The notes below the pieces were generated by a model that saw only the letters and a list, made by a program, of their open reading frames with translations, made no database searches and was not told where the DNA came from. DNA of 64,000 nt, from positions 1 to 64,000 of the forward strand of contig NZ_JABJWC010000006.1 in assembly GCF_013155395.1 (NCBI RefSeq), in the 5' to 3' direction. Below, one piece after another: positions 52,771-61,296 of this stretch; within the stretch, counting starts at the first letter, position 1; every line of letters starts with the position of its first letter. Origin of the DNA: Komagataeibacter melomenusus. Its GTDB lineage: Bacteria > Pseudomonadota > Alphaproteobacteria > Acetobacterales > Acetobacteraceae. Position numbers and translations under genes: made by a program.

Positions 52771-54359
52771 CAAGCTTCCTGTGCCCGTTTGTGCAACCGT
52801 TTCACCGCATCCATGGAGGACAGGAGCGCACCTTCCTGCCATCCCCCCAGATAGGAGGCATGGTCCCCCGCCAGGACGATCCGGCCATCAAGCGCGACCA
52901 GGTCCTGGTAATAGGCCTTCCTGTCCGCCTCGCTCCAGCGCGCGCGACAGCCCAGCATCCAGGGCACGCGACTCCAGGCGACGGAGGTGCCGTTCATGAA
53001 TTCCCTGCGGTATTGCGGGTGGATGACCTCACCCTGCTTCAGGGCGGTTTCCAAACGCTGTTCAGGTGTCATCGCCGCGAAGTCGAGCCCCGCCAGATTG
53101 AGGGGAAAGCCCCCCAGCAGCACGGCGGGGCCGCTGGAATGCATCCGGTCGTTGGGATAGGAAATCAGGGCGATTTCCTGGCTGGTGAAACTGATCCCGC
53201 CATAAATCGCTTCGTCTTCCTCCCAGAAGCGGCGGCGGAATTCCATGCCGATCTTCGCATGGCTCGAATAGGGCACGGCCCTGATGCCCGCCTGCATCTT
53301 GGGCGAGACCTGCACAGGGATCTGCGCCAGCACCGTCAGCGGCATGGCGCATACGCACCAGTCGGCCCTTGTCTGCCCCGCCGCCCCGCTGACACGGTCG
53401 GCATGGCTGACCGTAACGCCCGAATCGTCCTGGGCGATGGCCGTCACCTTGCGGTTGAAGGTGATCAGCCTGCCCACATGCCGGGCAAAGGCCTTGCCGA
53501 TCATGTCCATGCCGCCAACAGGCTGGAACATGGTGGGCTGCATCTCGTATGTCATGAAGAACTTCATGGTGTTCCACACGCACGGATCGAGCACATCGCT
53601 AAACGGCAGCAGGTCCGAGGCAATGGGCGCGCCATCGGGGCCGCCACCGGGCGGGCGCTCATATCCCCGTCGGGTCGAGACATGCAGCCCCTTGCGGTAG
53701 GAATAGGATGCATCGAGCATGCCCCATTCGCGCAGCGCCACCAGCAGGCGTTCGCGGTCCTCCTTCGTCAGGACCTGGTCGAGGTTGTTCTGGTTGACGG
53801 ACTTGCCCAGCAGTTCGGAAATATTGCCGATGAAATCCGAGGCCCCATCGCGGTACCGCTGCGGCCTGCCGCCAAAGGCATTCGTACTGTGCACATATGC
53901 GTTGTTGTTGAACTGGATGAACGGTTCAAGCTGCACGCCGAACTGCTTGCAATAATGCAGGATGGCCCGGTGATGGTGCGGGATGCGCCACGGGCCGGGA
54001 TTGAAATAGTTCCCCGCCGCAAACCCGACCTTCTGGGTCGCGCCCCCCAGTTCGGTATAGGTATCGCCCCCGCGCAGGGTCCAGTTCCGGCCACCCGCGC
54101 GATCCTGGTATTCAAGCAACTGGACCCTGTAGCCCGCCTTGTCCAGTTCATAGGCCGCCGCAAGGCCGGCAAGCCCCGCGCCCAGCACCACGACACTGTC
54201 GCCCCTGCGGGCCCTGCCCAGTTCCGGCGTGCCCCTGAACTGCGATTCTTCCGCATGGCCCAGGGCGGTCATGGCCTGGTACATCGCAGCGGTTCCGGCG
54301 GTCAGGCCGATCCTGAGCAGCAGGTCCCGCCGCGTCGGGCCGGAAGCGTTGGCGGGCAT
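52770..54359 (-). CDS. Tat-exported flavin amine oxidase/dehydrogenase (module 2)
   Basis: A 529-aa paralogue of 45370-46947. Twin-arginine signal GPTRRDLLLRIGLTAGTAAM, FAD motif SVVVLGAGLAGLAAAYELDK, LEYQDRAGGRNWTLRGGDTY, a shared core block LHYCKQFGVQLEPFIQFNNN, and the C-terminal GRIVLAGDHASYLGGWQEGA. The final 11 residues (KRLHKRAQEA with preceding V) match module 1. Exported with FAD; probably oxidises an amine and passes electrons to the overlapping cytochrome c. Both oxidases keep the general MAO fold, but active-site preference is unknown. Duplicated modules suggest either dosage or divergence to two related substrates. Confidence 0.9.
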   Translation of the reverse strand: MPANASGPTRRDLLLRIGLTAGTAAMYQAMTALGHAEESQFRGTPELGRARRGDSVVVLGAGLAGLAAAYELDKAGYRVQLLEYQDRAGGRNWTLRGGDTYTELGGATQKVGFAAGNYFNPGPWRIPHHHRAILHYCKQFGVQLEPFIQFNNNAYVHSTNAFGGRPQRYRDGASDFIGNISELLGKSVNQNNLDQVLTKEDRERLLVALREWGMLDASYSYRKGLHVSTRRGYERPPGGGPDGAPIASDLLPFSDVLDPCVWNTMKFFMTYEMQPTMFQPVGGMDMIGKAFARHVGRLITFNRKVTAIAQDDSGVTVSHADRVSGAAGQTRADWCVCAMPLTVLAQIPVQVSPKMQAGIRAVPYSSHAKIGMEFRRRFWEEDEAIYGGISFTSQEIALISYPNDRMHSSGPAVLLGGFPLNLAGLDFAAMTPEQRLETALKQGEVIHPQYRREFMNGTSVAWSRVPWMLGCRARWSEADRKAYYQDLVALDGRIVLAGDHASYLGGWQEGALLSSMDAVKRLHKRAQEA

Positions 54360-54519
54360 GCCTCAGGATTCCCTGATCATGATGATATCAAAACGATATA
54401 GATGCAGCATGCCTGGTCCCTTTCCCTACGGAATCTTTCCGCCGCCAGCTTAATTGTAAATCCGCGGCATACAACTCATTATGTTTTCGTAACGGAAAAT
54501 TCAGCGCCCGCAGGCGTTT

Positions 54520-55179
54520 TCATACGGCAAGCGTGTTCAGGATGGCATCAGCAACCTGCTGGAGGTGCCTTTGCATCAGCATCGACGCCCGCTCCGCATC
54601 CTTGTGCCGCATCGCATCCAGGATCTGGCAGTGTTCCTGCCGCCCGGGTTCGAGCCGTTGCGGGATCTGGTCAAAACCGTACAGCCGGGTACGTTCACGC
54701 AGTTCGTTGACATTACGCGCCAGCAGGCGGTTGCCGCTGGCTTCGGCAATCGTGGCATGGAACATGTTATCGACATCCCAGTGCGCCTCGGCGGTGATGT
54801 GTTCCATCCGCAGGAGCGCGACTTCGCGCGCGTGCAGGATGTCCAGCGTGGCAGGGCTGATCCGGTGTGTCGCCAGCTTGACGCCCTCGCCTTCCAGCAG
54901 GCGGCGCAGCACCAGGATCTCCAGCACATCCTCGGTGCGGATGGCGTTCACCATGATGGTGCGCCCGCTCTGCCGCAGCAGCCCTTCCCCCACCAGCCGG
55001 CGCAGCGCATCCCGGACCGGCGTGCGGGACAGCCCCAGCCGCAGCGCCACTTCCCGTTCGATGACGACGGTATCGGCTTCAAGCTGGCCTTCGAGTATCC
55101 ACCGCCGGACAGTTTCAAATGCGTCCTCGGACAGGCTCCCCCTGGGGGCCGAAGACCGCTGCTTGTCAGATAACATCAT
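54520..55179 (-). CDS. GntR-family regulator, FCD (FadR) subfamily
   Basis: A 219-aa protein from the ATG at 55179 (start uncertain; the frame is open to 55419 and no SD is clear). The winged helix (about 20-75) contains REVALRLGLSRTPVRDALRR, followed by LVGEGLLRQSG. The FCD ligand-binding domain (about 80-215) has EILVLRRLLEGEGVKLATHR, WDVDNMFHATIAEASGNRLL (metal-ligand D..F/H pattern) and EHCQILDAMRHKDAERASML. It is divergent from the RraA-like operon and follows the amine oxidase module 2 on the same strand, so it likely controls this catabolic region. The ligand is probably a small carboxylic acid; FCD repressors release DNA on binding it. Confidence 0.87.
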   Translation of the reverse strand: MMLSDKQRSSAPRGSLSEDAFETVRRWILEGQLEADTVVIEREVALRLGLSRTPVRDALRRLVGEGLLRQSGRTIMVNAIRTEDVLEILVLRRLLEGEGVKLATHRISPATLDILHAREVALLRMEHITAEAHWDVDNMFHATIAEASGNRLLARNVNELRERTRLYGFDQIPQRLEPGRQEHCQILDAMRHKDAERASMLMQRHLQQVADAILNTLAV

Positions 55180-55631
55180 ATGCGCCGCCGCATCACACGG
55201 CCTTTCAGACAGGATAGAAGCCACCATCGCACGCCTGTGCACGGGATGGGCGGAAAGCAATTTTCCGTTCCGGAACGCGCGAACCTGCCCCACCAGTGAT
55301 GGGCAATGTCCTTGAGTTACTGCTGAAATTTTCCCGGTCACCGCAGTATGTCCCGACCATATCCCCACCCGGATCGGACATGCAATAATTTTCAGAACCC
55401 AATGGTATACTTCTTGCATTCCAGCGCACGGTCGTTATAGATAAGAAACGATCAACCCGATGCCATGCGCGCCGGCGGGTCGTCCGGTTTTCCTTCGCAA
55501 GGCATCGTGCCGCACCGTCCCATGGCAACCGGGCCACCAGCCTTCCCGCACGGACCCGTCCGGTCCCGGAATGCCTTCCGTGCCGGGAACAGGACGCCCC
55601 ATCATCGGATTTTCATATTGGATGTGCCTCC
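55180..55631. other. Divergent regulatory region, 452 bp
   Basis: No gene is seen. It contains TGGTATACTT (55403-55412; GTATAC core) resembling FCD-GntR operators and a weak promoter TTGCAT (55414-55419), 16 nt, TATAGA pointing to the RraA-like gene. The gap is long enough for separate promoters in both directions. Confidence 0.5.
55403..55441 (+). promoter_or_regulatory. Promoter and GntR operator candidate of the catabolic operon
   Basis: -35 TTGCAT (55414-55419) and -10 TATAGA (55436-55441), spaced 16 nt. TGGTATACTT lies directly upstream; its palindromic core GTATAC matches the TNGTATACNA style of FCD-GntR sites. Both assignments are tentative. Confidence 0.35.
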
Positions 55632-56414
55632 ATGTCACTTGAAAAAGCGGGCTTCAGTTTACCAGGGCTGGGTAGGATCGCGTCAGAAACCTGCTGCCCC
55701 ATCCCGGAGGAACTGAAAGCCAGGCTGCTTTCCGTCGCGGTGCCCACGCTGTCCGCCATCATGTTCAAGATGGGGCTGCACACGCGCTTCTTTTCCGACC
55801 TGCACCCCCTCCAGCCTGCGTGCAGGCGGTTCTGCGGCCCGGCATGGACGGTGCGCGCCATGCCCGTGCGCGAAGACATCCGCGAGGGAATCGCCCAGCG
55901 CCAGGTCCCCAGCCTGAACCGGATGGCGCTTGACGCCGCACCAGCGGACAGCGTGGTGGTGGTTGGCAGCGGCGGCCATCCGGAAGTCTCGTTCATGGGC
56001 GACATCATGGCCACGTCACTGATGGTACGCGGCATTGCCGGGGTCATCCTCGATACCAGCGTGTCCGATGTCTCGATCGTGGGCAAAATGGAACTGCCGG
56101 TCGTATGCGCGGGCCGGAACGTGCGCTCCTCCTTCTCGGCGCTGATGGTCATTGGCTGCGATGAACCCGTTGGCGTGCAGGGGGTGGCGGTCTTTCCCGG
56201 TGACATCATCGTCGGTGACGAGGACGGCGCGGTATGCGTGCCCCGCCACCTTGCCGATGAAATTGCCGATGCCGCGATCGAACAGGAAGCGCTGGAAGCC
56301 TTCATCATCAAAAAAGTCGCCACGGGCATGCCGATCGATATCGCCTACCCGCCCAGCCCGCAGATCCTGGCCGAATACGAACAGTGGCGCGCCACGCAGG
56401 AAAAAACGACATGA
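55632..56414 (+). CDS. RraA-family protein (aldolase/lyase-like)
   Basis: A 260-aa protein of the RraA/HMG-CHA-aldolase-like family. The conserved block GVAVFPGDIIVGDEDGAVCV is the RraA hallmark (GxxVxPGDxxxxDxDGvvvVP), and VRGIAGVILDTSVSDVSIVG is the usual G-x-R-D region with D retained but R changed to T-S-V, so metal and substrate binding may differ from class II pyruvate aldolases. Family members are 4-hydroxy-4-methyl-2-oxoglutarate aldolases, oxaloacetate decarboxylases or RNase E inhibitors. In this operon a catabolic lyase role is likeliest. It starts the operon; the next gene overlaps its stop by 4 nt. Confidence 0.82.
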   Translation: MSLEKAGFSLPGLGRIASETCCPIPEELKARLLSVAVPTLSAIMFKMGLHTRFFSDLHPLQPACRRFCGPAWTVRAMPVREDIREGIAQRQVPSLNRMALDAAPADSVVVVGSGGHPEVSFMGDIMATSLMVRGIAGVILDTSVSDVSIVGKMELPVVCAGRNVRSSFSALMVIGCDEPVGVQGVAVFPGDIIVGDEDGAVCVPRHLADEIADAAIEQEALEAFIIKKVATGMPIDIAYPPSPQILAEYEQWRATQEKTT

Positions 56415-57430
56415 CCATGCCGGGTGGCGCCGTGGTGGTCACGGGCGATACGGGCTTCGTCGGCCTGAATGTTGTCGAGGCCCTGCTGGGCAGGGGACGT
56501 TGCGTCATCGGGATTTCGGACCGGGCGCTGCCGGCTTCGCTCACGCGCCATTTCCCCATGTCCGATGGCCGCTACATCCACCACCAGGGTGACATTACCG
56601 ACCCGGCCTTCGTGCGTGCGTGCTTTGGCGGCCGGGACATCGCCGCCGTCATCCATCTTGCGGCCGTTACATCCGGCGCGGCACAGGAATGCCAGCGCGC
56701 GGCGGCAACGGTTGCCGTCAACCTGGGTGGCACGGTCAATGCCATCAATGCGGCCGCGGAAGCGGGCGTGCGGAATTTCCTTTTCGCCAGTTCCGTCGCC
56801 GTCTACGGCAATGACTTCCCCGATGGCACCTGGCTGAAGGAAAGCACCCCGCGCGCGCCAGCCAGCCTGTACGCCATCAGCAAATACAGCGGCGAACAGA
56901 TCGCGGCGCGACTGGCCGCCCAATGGGGCATGACGCTGAAGATCGGCCGGCTGGGACGGGTTTTCGGGCCATACGAACATGAAACCGGCGTGCGGGATAC
57001 GCTCAGCCAGATCTTTGTCGCAACCCGGGCCGCCCGGACGGGTCAGCCGGTGCATTTCGCACGGCCGTGCATCAAGAACTGGCAGTACGCACGCGATGCG
57101 GCAGCCGCCCTGATCGCGCTGTCCGACATCGCGCAGCCCGTGCGCCAGACCTACAACATGGGCGCGCCAACCGCCTGGTCACTACTGGACTGGTGCCGCC
57201 TGCTGCGCACGGCCTATCCCGATTTCCGTTTTGCTGTCGGGCCGCAACCCGCGCCACCCGGCGCGCTGTCCATCGACCTGTGGGGCGACCACGATGGCGG
57301 CCTGCTGTCAGGCGCGCTGTTCCGCCAGGACGTGATGGATGCGCCCTGCTGCGACATGCAGGCCGCCTTCAGGGATTACATGCAGTTCCTGCACACATCG
57401 GACACAGAAGGAAAATGCCATGACGTCTGA
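56411..57430 (+). CDS. NAD-dependent epimerase/dehydratase (extended SDR)
   Basis: A 339-aa protein starting at the ATG overlapping the RraA-like stop (AGGA 8 nt upstream). Rossmann motif VTGDTGFVGLNVVEALLGRG, then AAVIHLAAVTSG, and the catalytic SSVAVYGNDF / YAISKYSGEQ (Y-x3-K). RLGRVFGPYEHETGVRD and NMGAPTAWSL follow. Typical extended SDR of the UDP-sugar epimerase type, though many act on other hydroxyacid or sugar substrates. Its 3' end overlaps the next gene by 11 nt. In this operon it probably oxidises or isomerises an intermediate; substrate unknown. Confidence 0.85.
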   Translation: MTMPGGAVVVTGDTGFVGLNVVEALLGRGRCVIGISDRALPASLTRHFPMSDGRYIHHQGDITDPAFVRACFGGRDIAAVIHLAAVTSGAAQECQRAAATVAVNLGGTVNAINAAAEAGVRNFLFASSVAVYGNDFPDGTWLKESTPRAPASLYAISKYSGEQIAARLAAQWGMTLKIGRLGRVFGPYEHETGVRDTLSQIFVATRAARTGQPVHFARPCIKNWQYARDAAAALIALSDIAQPVRQTYNMGAPTAWSLLDWCRLLRTAYPDFRFAVGPQPAPPGALSIDLWGDHDGGLLSGALFRQDVMDAPCCDMQAAFRDYMQFLHTSDTEGKCHDV

Positions 57431-58880
57431 TCTCGCCATGCTGGAAGCACGGATCAGCCGCGACCTGGACATGATCGCGTACCCCGAGGGCCAGTGGGTA
57501 CCGGAACATGCCGTCGATGGCCAACCCGTCCATGACGTGGTCATCATCGGTGCCGGCCAGGGGGGACTTGCAATCGGCATGGCCCTGCGGCACCAGCAGC
57601 GGATCGACAATTTCTTCATTGCCGACAGGGCCGCCCCCGGCCGGGAAGGCCCGTGGCTGGATTACGCGCGCATGGAAACACTGCGCACGGCCAAGACGGT
57701 AACCGGCATCGACCTTGGCGTACCAAGCCAGACGTTCCAGGCCTGGTACGACGCAACACACGGGGAAGGCCGGTTCAACACCCTGTCCAAAATCCCCAAG
57801 GAAGACTGGGCCGCCTATCTGGTCTGGCTGCAGCAGGTCCACAAGCTGCCAGTGCGCAATGGCTGGGACCTGCGCGACGTGACGGAAAAAAAAGGCTACC
57901 TGTCGCTGTCATTCGACACCCCCGATGGCCCGCGCGGCGTCCTTGCGCGCAAGATGGTGCTGGCCAACGGGATCGAGGGCAGCGGCCAGTGGATGATGCC
58001 CGATGTCATAAGGGCTCTTCCCGCGCCGCTGCGCGCCCATACGGCGGACCCCATCGATTTTGCCGCCCTGCGCGGCAGGCGCGTGGTGGTGATCGGGGCT
58101 GGCGCCTCGGCCTTTGACAACGCGGCAACCGCGCTGGAAGCCGGAGCGGGCACGGTCACGCTGCTGTGCCGCCGCCCCGAGATCCAGCGCGTCCAGCCCT
58201 ACAAGATCATTGCATTCCCCGGCTTCCTCGACCATTTCGGCACGTTGCCCGACAGCCAGCGCTGGGGCATGATGCGCTACCTGCTCAACGTGCGTGAAGC
58301 CCTGACGCTGGAGACATGGAACCGCGCCACCATCCATGACAATTTCACCCTGCTCACCGGCGCACCGGTCACGCAGGCGCGCGCCTGTGGCGATGAAGCC
58401 GTGCTGACCACGCCACGCGGCGACATCATGGCGGATTTCGTCATTACCGGCACGGGGCTGGACATCAACCTGCATGCACGGCCCGAACTGCACCACGTCG
58501 CCCCGCATGTGGCGCTGTGGCGCGACCGTTACCCCGCACCGCCGGGTGAGCACGATGCCAGGCTGGAACGCTACCCCTACCTGGGTAACGGCATGGAATT
58601 CCTGGAGCGCACACCCGGCGCCACGCCCTGGATCAACCGGATCCACTGCTTCAATTTCGGCACCACGGTCAGCATGGGTCCATGCGGGTCATCGATCAGC
58701 GCCATGAAATATTCCGTGCCCCGCCTGGCACGCGCCATTGGCCGCGACCTGTTCGCCGAGGATTTCCTTGAACACGAGGCCCGGATCCGATCCTATCAGA
58801 CACCCGAATTCCCCCTGACCTTTGCCCGTGACCTGCCTCAGGCCGGCCACCGGCCGGTCGCCACAGTGGAGAACCCGTAA
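57420..58880 (+). CDS. FAD/NAD(P)-binding monooxygenase-like flavoprotein
   Basis: A 486-aa protein (ATG 57420, AGGA upstream). Two dinucleotide-binding motifs: VVIIGAGQGGLAIGMALRHQ (FAD) and RVVVIGAGASAFDNAATALE (NADPH). LDYARMETLRTAKTVTGIDL and the C-terminal NGMEFLERTPGATPWINRIH and FNFGTTVSMGPCGSSI are seen in a family of uncharacterised oxidoreductases related to flavin-containing monooxygenases (FMO) and Baeyer-Villiger-type enzymes; the exact FxGxxxHxxx(F/W) fingerprint is not visible. It overlaps its neighbour at both ends. Likely hydroxylates or oxidises an N- or S-containing compound, in line with the amine theme. Confidence 0.83.
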   Translation: MTSDLAMLEARISRDLDMIAYPEGQWVPEHAVDGQPVHDVVIIGAGQGGLAIGMALRHQQRIDNFFIADRAAPGREGPWLDYARMETLRTAKTVTGIDLGVPSQTFQAWYDATHGEGRFNTLSKIPKEDWAAYLVWLQQVHKLPVRNGWDLRDVTEKKGYLSLSFDTPDGPRGVLARKMVLANGIEGSGQWMMPDVIRALPAPLRAHTADPIDFAALRGRRVVVIGAGASAFDNAATALEAGAGTVTLLCRRPEIQRVQPYKIIAFPGFLDHFGTLPDSQRWGMMRYLLNVREALTLETWNRATIHDNFTLLTGAPVTQARACGDEAVLTTPRGDIMADFVITGTGLDINLHARPELHHVAPHVALWRDRYPAPPGEHDARLERYPYLGNGMEFLERTPGATPWINRIHCFNFGTTVSMGPCGSSISAMKYSVPRLARAIGRDLFAEDFLEHEARIRSYQTPEFPLTFARDLPQAGHRPVATVENP

Positions 58881-59665
58881 TGGACCTGGGACTGACAGGA
58901 CGCAGGGCGCTGGTGACGGGCGCCAGCCGTGGGCTGGGGCGCGCCGTGGCGCGGGCACTGCTGGCGGAAGGGGCCACCGTCGTGGCGACGGCGCGCGATG
59001 TCGCGGCCATCGCGGCATGGATCGGTGAACTGCCCGAAGACATGCGCGGCCGTGCCTCCGCAGCACGGCTGGACCTGTCGCAGCGTTCGGACATCGATGC
59101 CGTGGTGGAAAAAATGGAAGCCACCGGTGGCGTTGACATCATCGTAAACAACAGCGGCGGGCCACCGCCCTGCGCCGCCGCCGCCGTGCAGCCCGAGACA
59201 TGGGCCGCGCAGTTTGAGATGATGGCGAACAATATCTTCTACCTCGACACGCGGCTGCTGCCGGGCATGGTGGAACGCGGCTGGGGGCGGATCATCACGA
59301 TTGCCTCCAGCGGCGTCACGCAGCCCATCCCTGGCCTTGCCCTGTCAAACGGCATCCGCGCCGCCGTGATCGGCTGGTCCAAGACACTGAGTGCCGAAGT
59401 CGCCGCCAGCGGGGTGACGGTGAACGTGGTCATTCCCGGCCGCATCCATACCGACCGGGTCGACACGCTGGACAACGTGGCGGCACAGCGGCGCGGTGTC
59501 AGCGTGGCGGACGTGGTGCGGGCCTCGCACAGCACCATTCCCGCCGGGCGGTATGGCCGCCCGGAGGAATTTGCCGATACGGTCGCCTTTATCGCCAGTG
59601 ACAGGGCCTCCTACATCACGGGCACGCAGATCCGTGTCGATGGCGGCCTGATCCGGAGTATCTGA
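58880..59665 (+). CDS. Short-chain dehydrogenase/reductase with altered catalytic motif
   Basis: A 261-aa Rossmann protein. LVTGASRGLGRAVARALLAE is the TGxxxGxG cofactor site, VDIIVNNSGGPPP the NNAG-like motif and GRIITIASSGVTQPIPGLAL holds the Ser. The expected Y-x3-K is replaced: LALSNGIRAAVIGWSKTL reads S-N-x-x-R, as in a known subgroup of SDRs (often annotated 3-oxoacyl-ACP reductase-like). Catalysis may therefore differ. The ATG overlaps the preceding stop (TAATG) and GGAG precedes. It ends 4 nt before the binding-protein gene, so it belongs to the same operon. Confidence 0.85.
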   Translation: MDLGLTGRRALVTGASRGLGRAVARALLAEGATVVATARDVAAIAAWIGELPEDMRGRASAARLDLSQRSDIDAVVEKMEATGGVDIIVNNSGGPPPCAAAAVQPETWAAQFEMMANNIFYLDTRLLPGMVERGWGRIITIASSGVTQPIPGLALSNGIRAAVIGWSKTLSAEVAASGVTVNVVIPGRIHTDRVDTLDNVAAQRRGVSVADVVRASHSTIPAGRYGRPEEFADTVAFIASDRASYITGTQIRVDGGLIRSI

Positions 59666-59669
59666 CACC

Positions 59670-60477
59670 ATGATCACCACCACCAGACGGCGCCTGTTCA
59701 TGCTGGCGGCAGGCAGTGCGTTCTACCGGGCCGCCCCCGCATGGGCGGGTGAAACGGAACTCGCCGCCCTGCGCAGCCGTGGGGTCATCCGGATCGGGAC
59801 CTCCGGCACGTCGCCCCCCCTATACCGGCATCGACTTCGCCAACAACCTGACCGGCTACGACATCGACTGGGGCAACCTGATCGGCAAGGGGCTGGGCCT
59901 GCGGGTCGAATGGGCCAAGATCGATTTCCGTGGCCTGATGATCGCCTTGCAGAGCGGTCAGGTCGATGCCCTGATGTCGGGCATCCGCATCACGCCCGAA
60001 CGCACGCAGTCCTTCACCTTTTCACGCCCCTACGCCTATGACGAGACCGTGGCCGTCGTGGGCAGCGCGGACACCTCCATCCATGATTTCGCCGGGATCG
60101 CGGGGCACCAGATCGCCGTGGTCGCCGGTTCCTACCAGGAACAGGTCGCCCGCGCCATTCCCGGTGCCACATCGGTCATGGCGCTGCCTTCGGCGGGCGA
60201 TGTGTTCATGTCCCTGCGCACGGGCCATGCCGATGTGGCCGTGCTGGGGATGAGTGCCATTTCCTATTACCGCAAGTCCGGACACGATGATTTCAAGGTG
60301 GTCGCGACCGGGGCGCAGGCCACGCCGCAGGGGGTCGTCTTCCGCAAGGGGGCGGACGACCTGAAGGCGGCGGTGGATGCGATTATCGATGAAAAAATCA
60401 GGGACGGCACCTATGCACGGCTTTACACGCAGTATTTCGGCATCGCCCCGCCGCCCGTCGACGGGATGCAACACTAG
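59670..60477 (+). pseudogene. Polar amino acid ABC transporter binding protein, frameshifted in a 7-C tract
   Basis: The N-terminal frame begins MITTTRRRLFMLAAGSAFYR (signal peptide) and ELAALRSRGVIRIGTSGTSP; the rest (IDFANNLTGYDIDWGNLIGK, IALQSGQVDALMSGIRITPE, RTQSFTFSRPYAYDETVAVV, the SBP3 signature) continues in another frame. The switch is at a run of seven C residues (59814-59820); removing one gives a continuous 268-aa type 3 binding protein. The bait for the permease and ATPase that follow. Ligand likely an amino acid or analogue. Either a sequencing error or a phase-variable/inactivated gene. Confidence 0.85.
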
Positions 60478-60633
60478 GTACCAGCCGCGACACCGAACGG
60501 CACCCGGAAAACCACACGACATGAACGGATGACCGCCAGGCGGCTGGATCAGGCGGGGCGATCCGCCCGGCCTGCCACGCAATAGGCGCCATCAGGACCA
60601 CCGTGCCGCATGCCATGAAACGAAAGCCTTGAT

Positions 60634-61296
60634 ATGAACTGGGCCCTTGTCTGGAATTACCTTCCCTACCTGCTGCATGCCGCGGGAATGACATTGCTGA
60701 TTTCGGCAATGGCCATCGCGGGGGGCACCGTGCTGGGCCTTGTGCTGGCCCTGGCGCGCAGCGAACTTGGCAGGTGGGCCGGTTTCACGGTGGCGGCCTA
60801 TACCTGGCTGGTACGGGGCACGCCACTGCTGCTGCAGATTTTCGTCGTCTATTACTGGCTGCCCGGCCTGGGCATCAGGCTGGCGGCGTTTCCCGCGGGC
60901 GTGATGGTGCTGGCGCTCAACGCCACCGCCTATTACGCCGACATCTTCCGTTCCGCGCTGCAAACGGTGCCCCCCGGCCAGATCGAGGCGGCCCTTGCCG
61001 TGGGGCTGCCGTGGCTGCCCACCATGCGCCGGATCGTCATCCCGCAGGCTTTCGTGCCCGCGCTGCCACCCTATATCGGGCAGTCGATCACGGTGGTGAA
61101 GAACACGTCACTCGTATCCGTCATTTCCGTGCAGGAACTGATGTTCACCAGTGAGTCCATCTACAGTTCGACCTATCGCGTGGTCGAGACGATCGGCGTC
61201 GCCGGTGTGCTGTACCTGGGCATCACCTCCATCCTCCAGGTCTTCCAGATCTGGATGGAACATCGCATCCATGCCAGCAAGACGAGGGTTCGATGA
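60634..61296 (+). CDS. Polar amino acid ABC transporter permease
   Basis: A 220-aa inner-membrane protein with five TM helices of the HisM/GlnP type. Start YLLHAAGMTLLISAMAIAGG; the cytoplasmic coupling loop is VPPGQIEAALAVGLPWLPTM (EAA motif). FVPALPPYIGQSITVVKNTS follows. It works with the frameshifted binding protein and the overlapping ATPase gene (ATGA overlap of 4 nt). A 156-nt gap separates it from the binding protein. Only one permease gene is present, so it may act as a homodimer. Confidence 0.92.
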   Translation: MNWALVWNYLPYLLHAAGMTLLISAMAIAGGTVLGLVLALARSELGRWAGFTVAAYTWLVRGTPLLLQIFVVYYWLPGLGIRLAAFPAGVMVLALNATAYYADIFRSALQTVPPGQIEAALAVGLPWLPTMRRIVIPQAFVPALPPYIGQSITVVKNTSLVSVISVQELMFTSESIYSSTYRVVETIGVAGVLYLGITSILQVFQIWMEHRIHASKTRVR

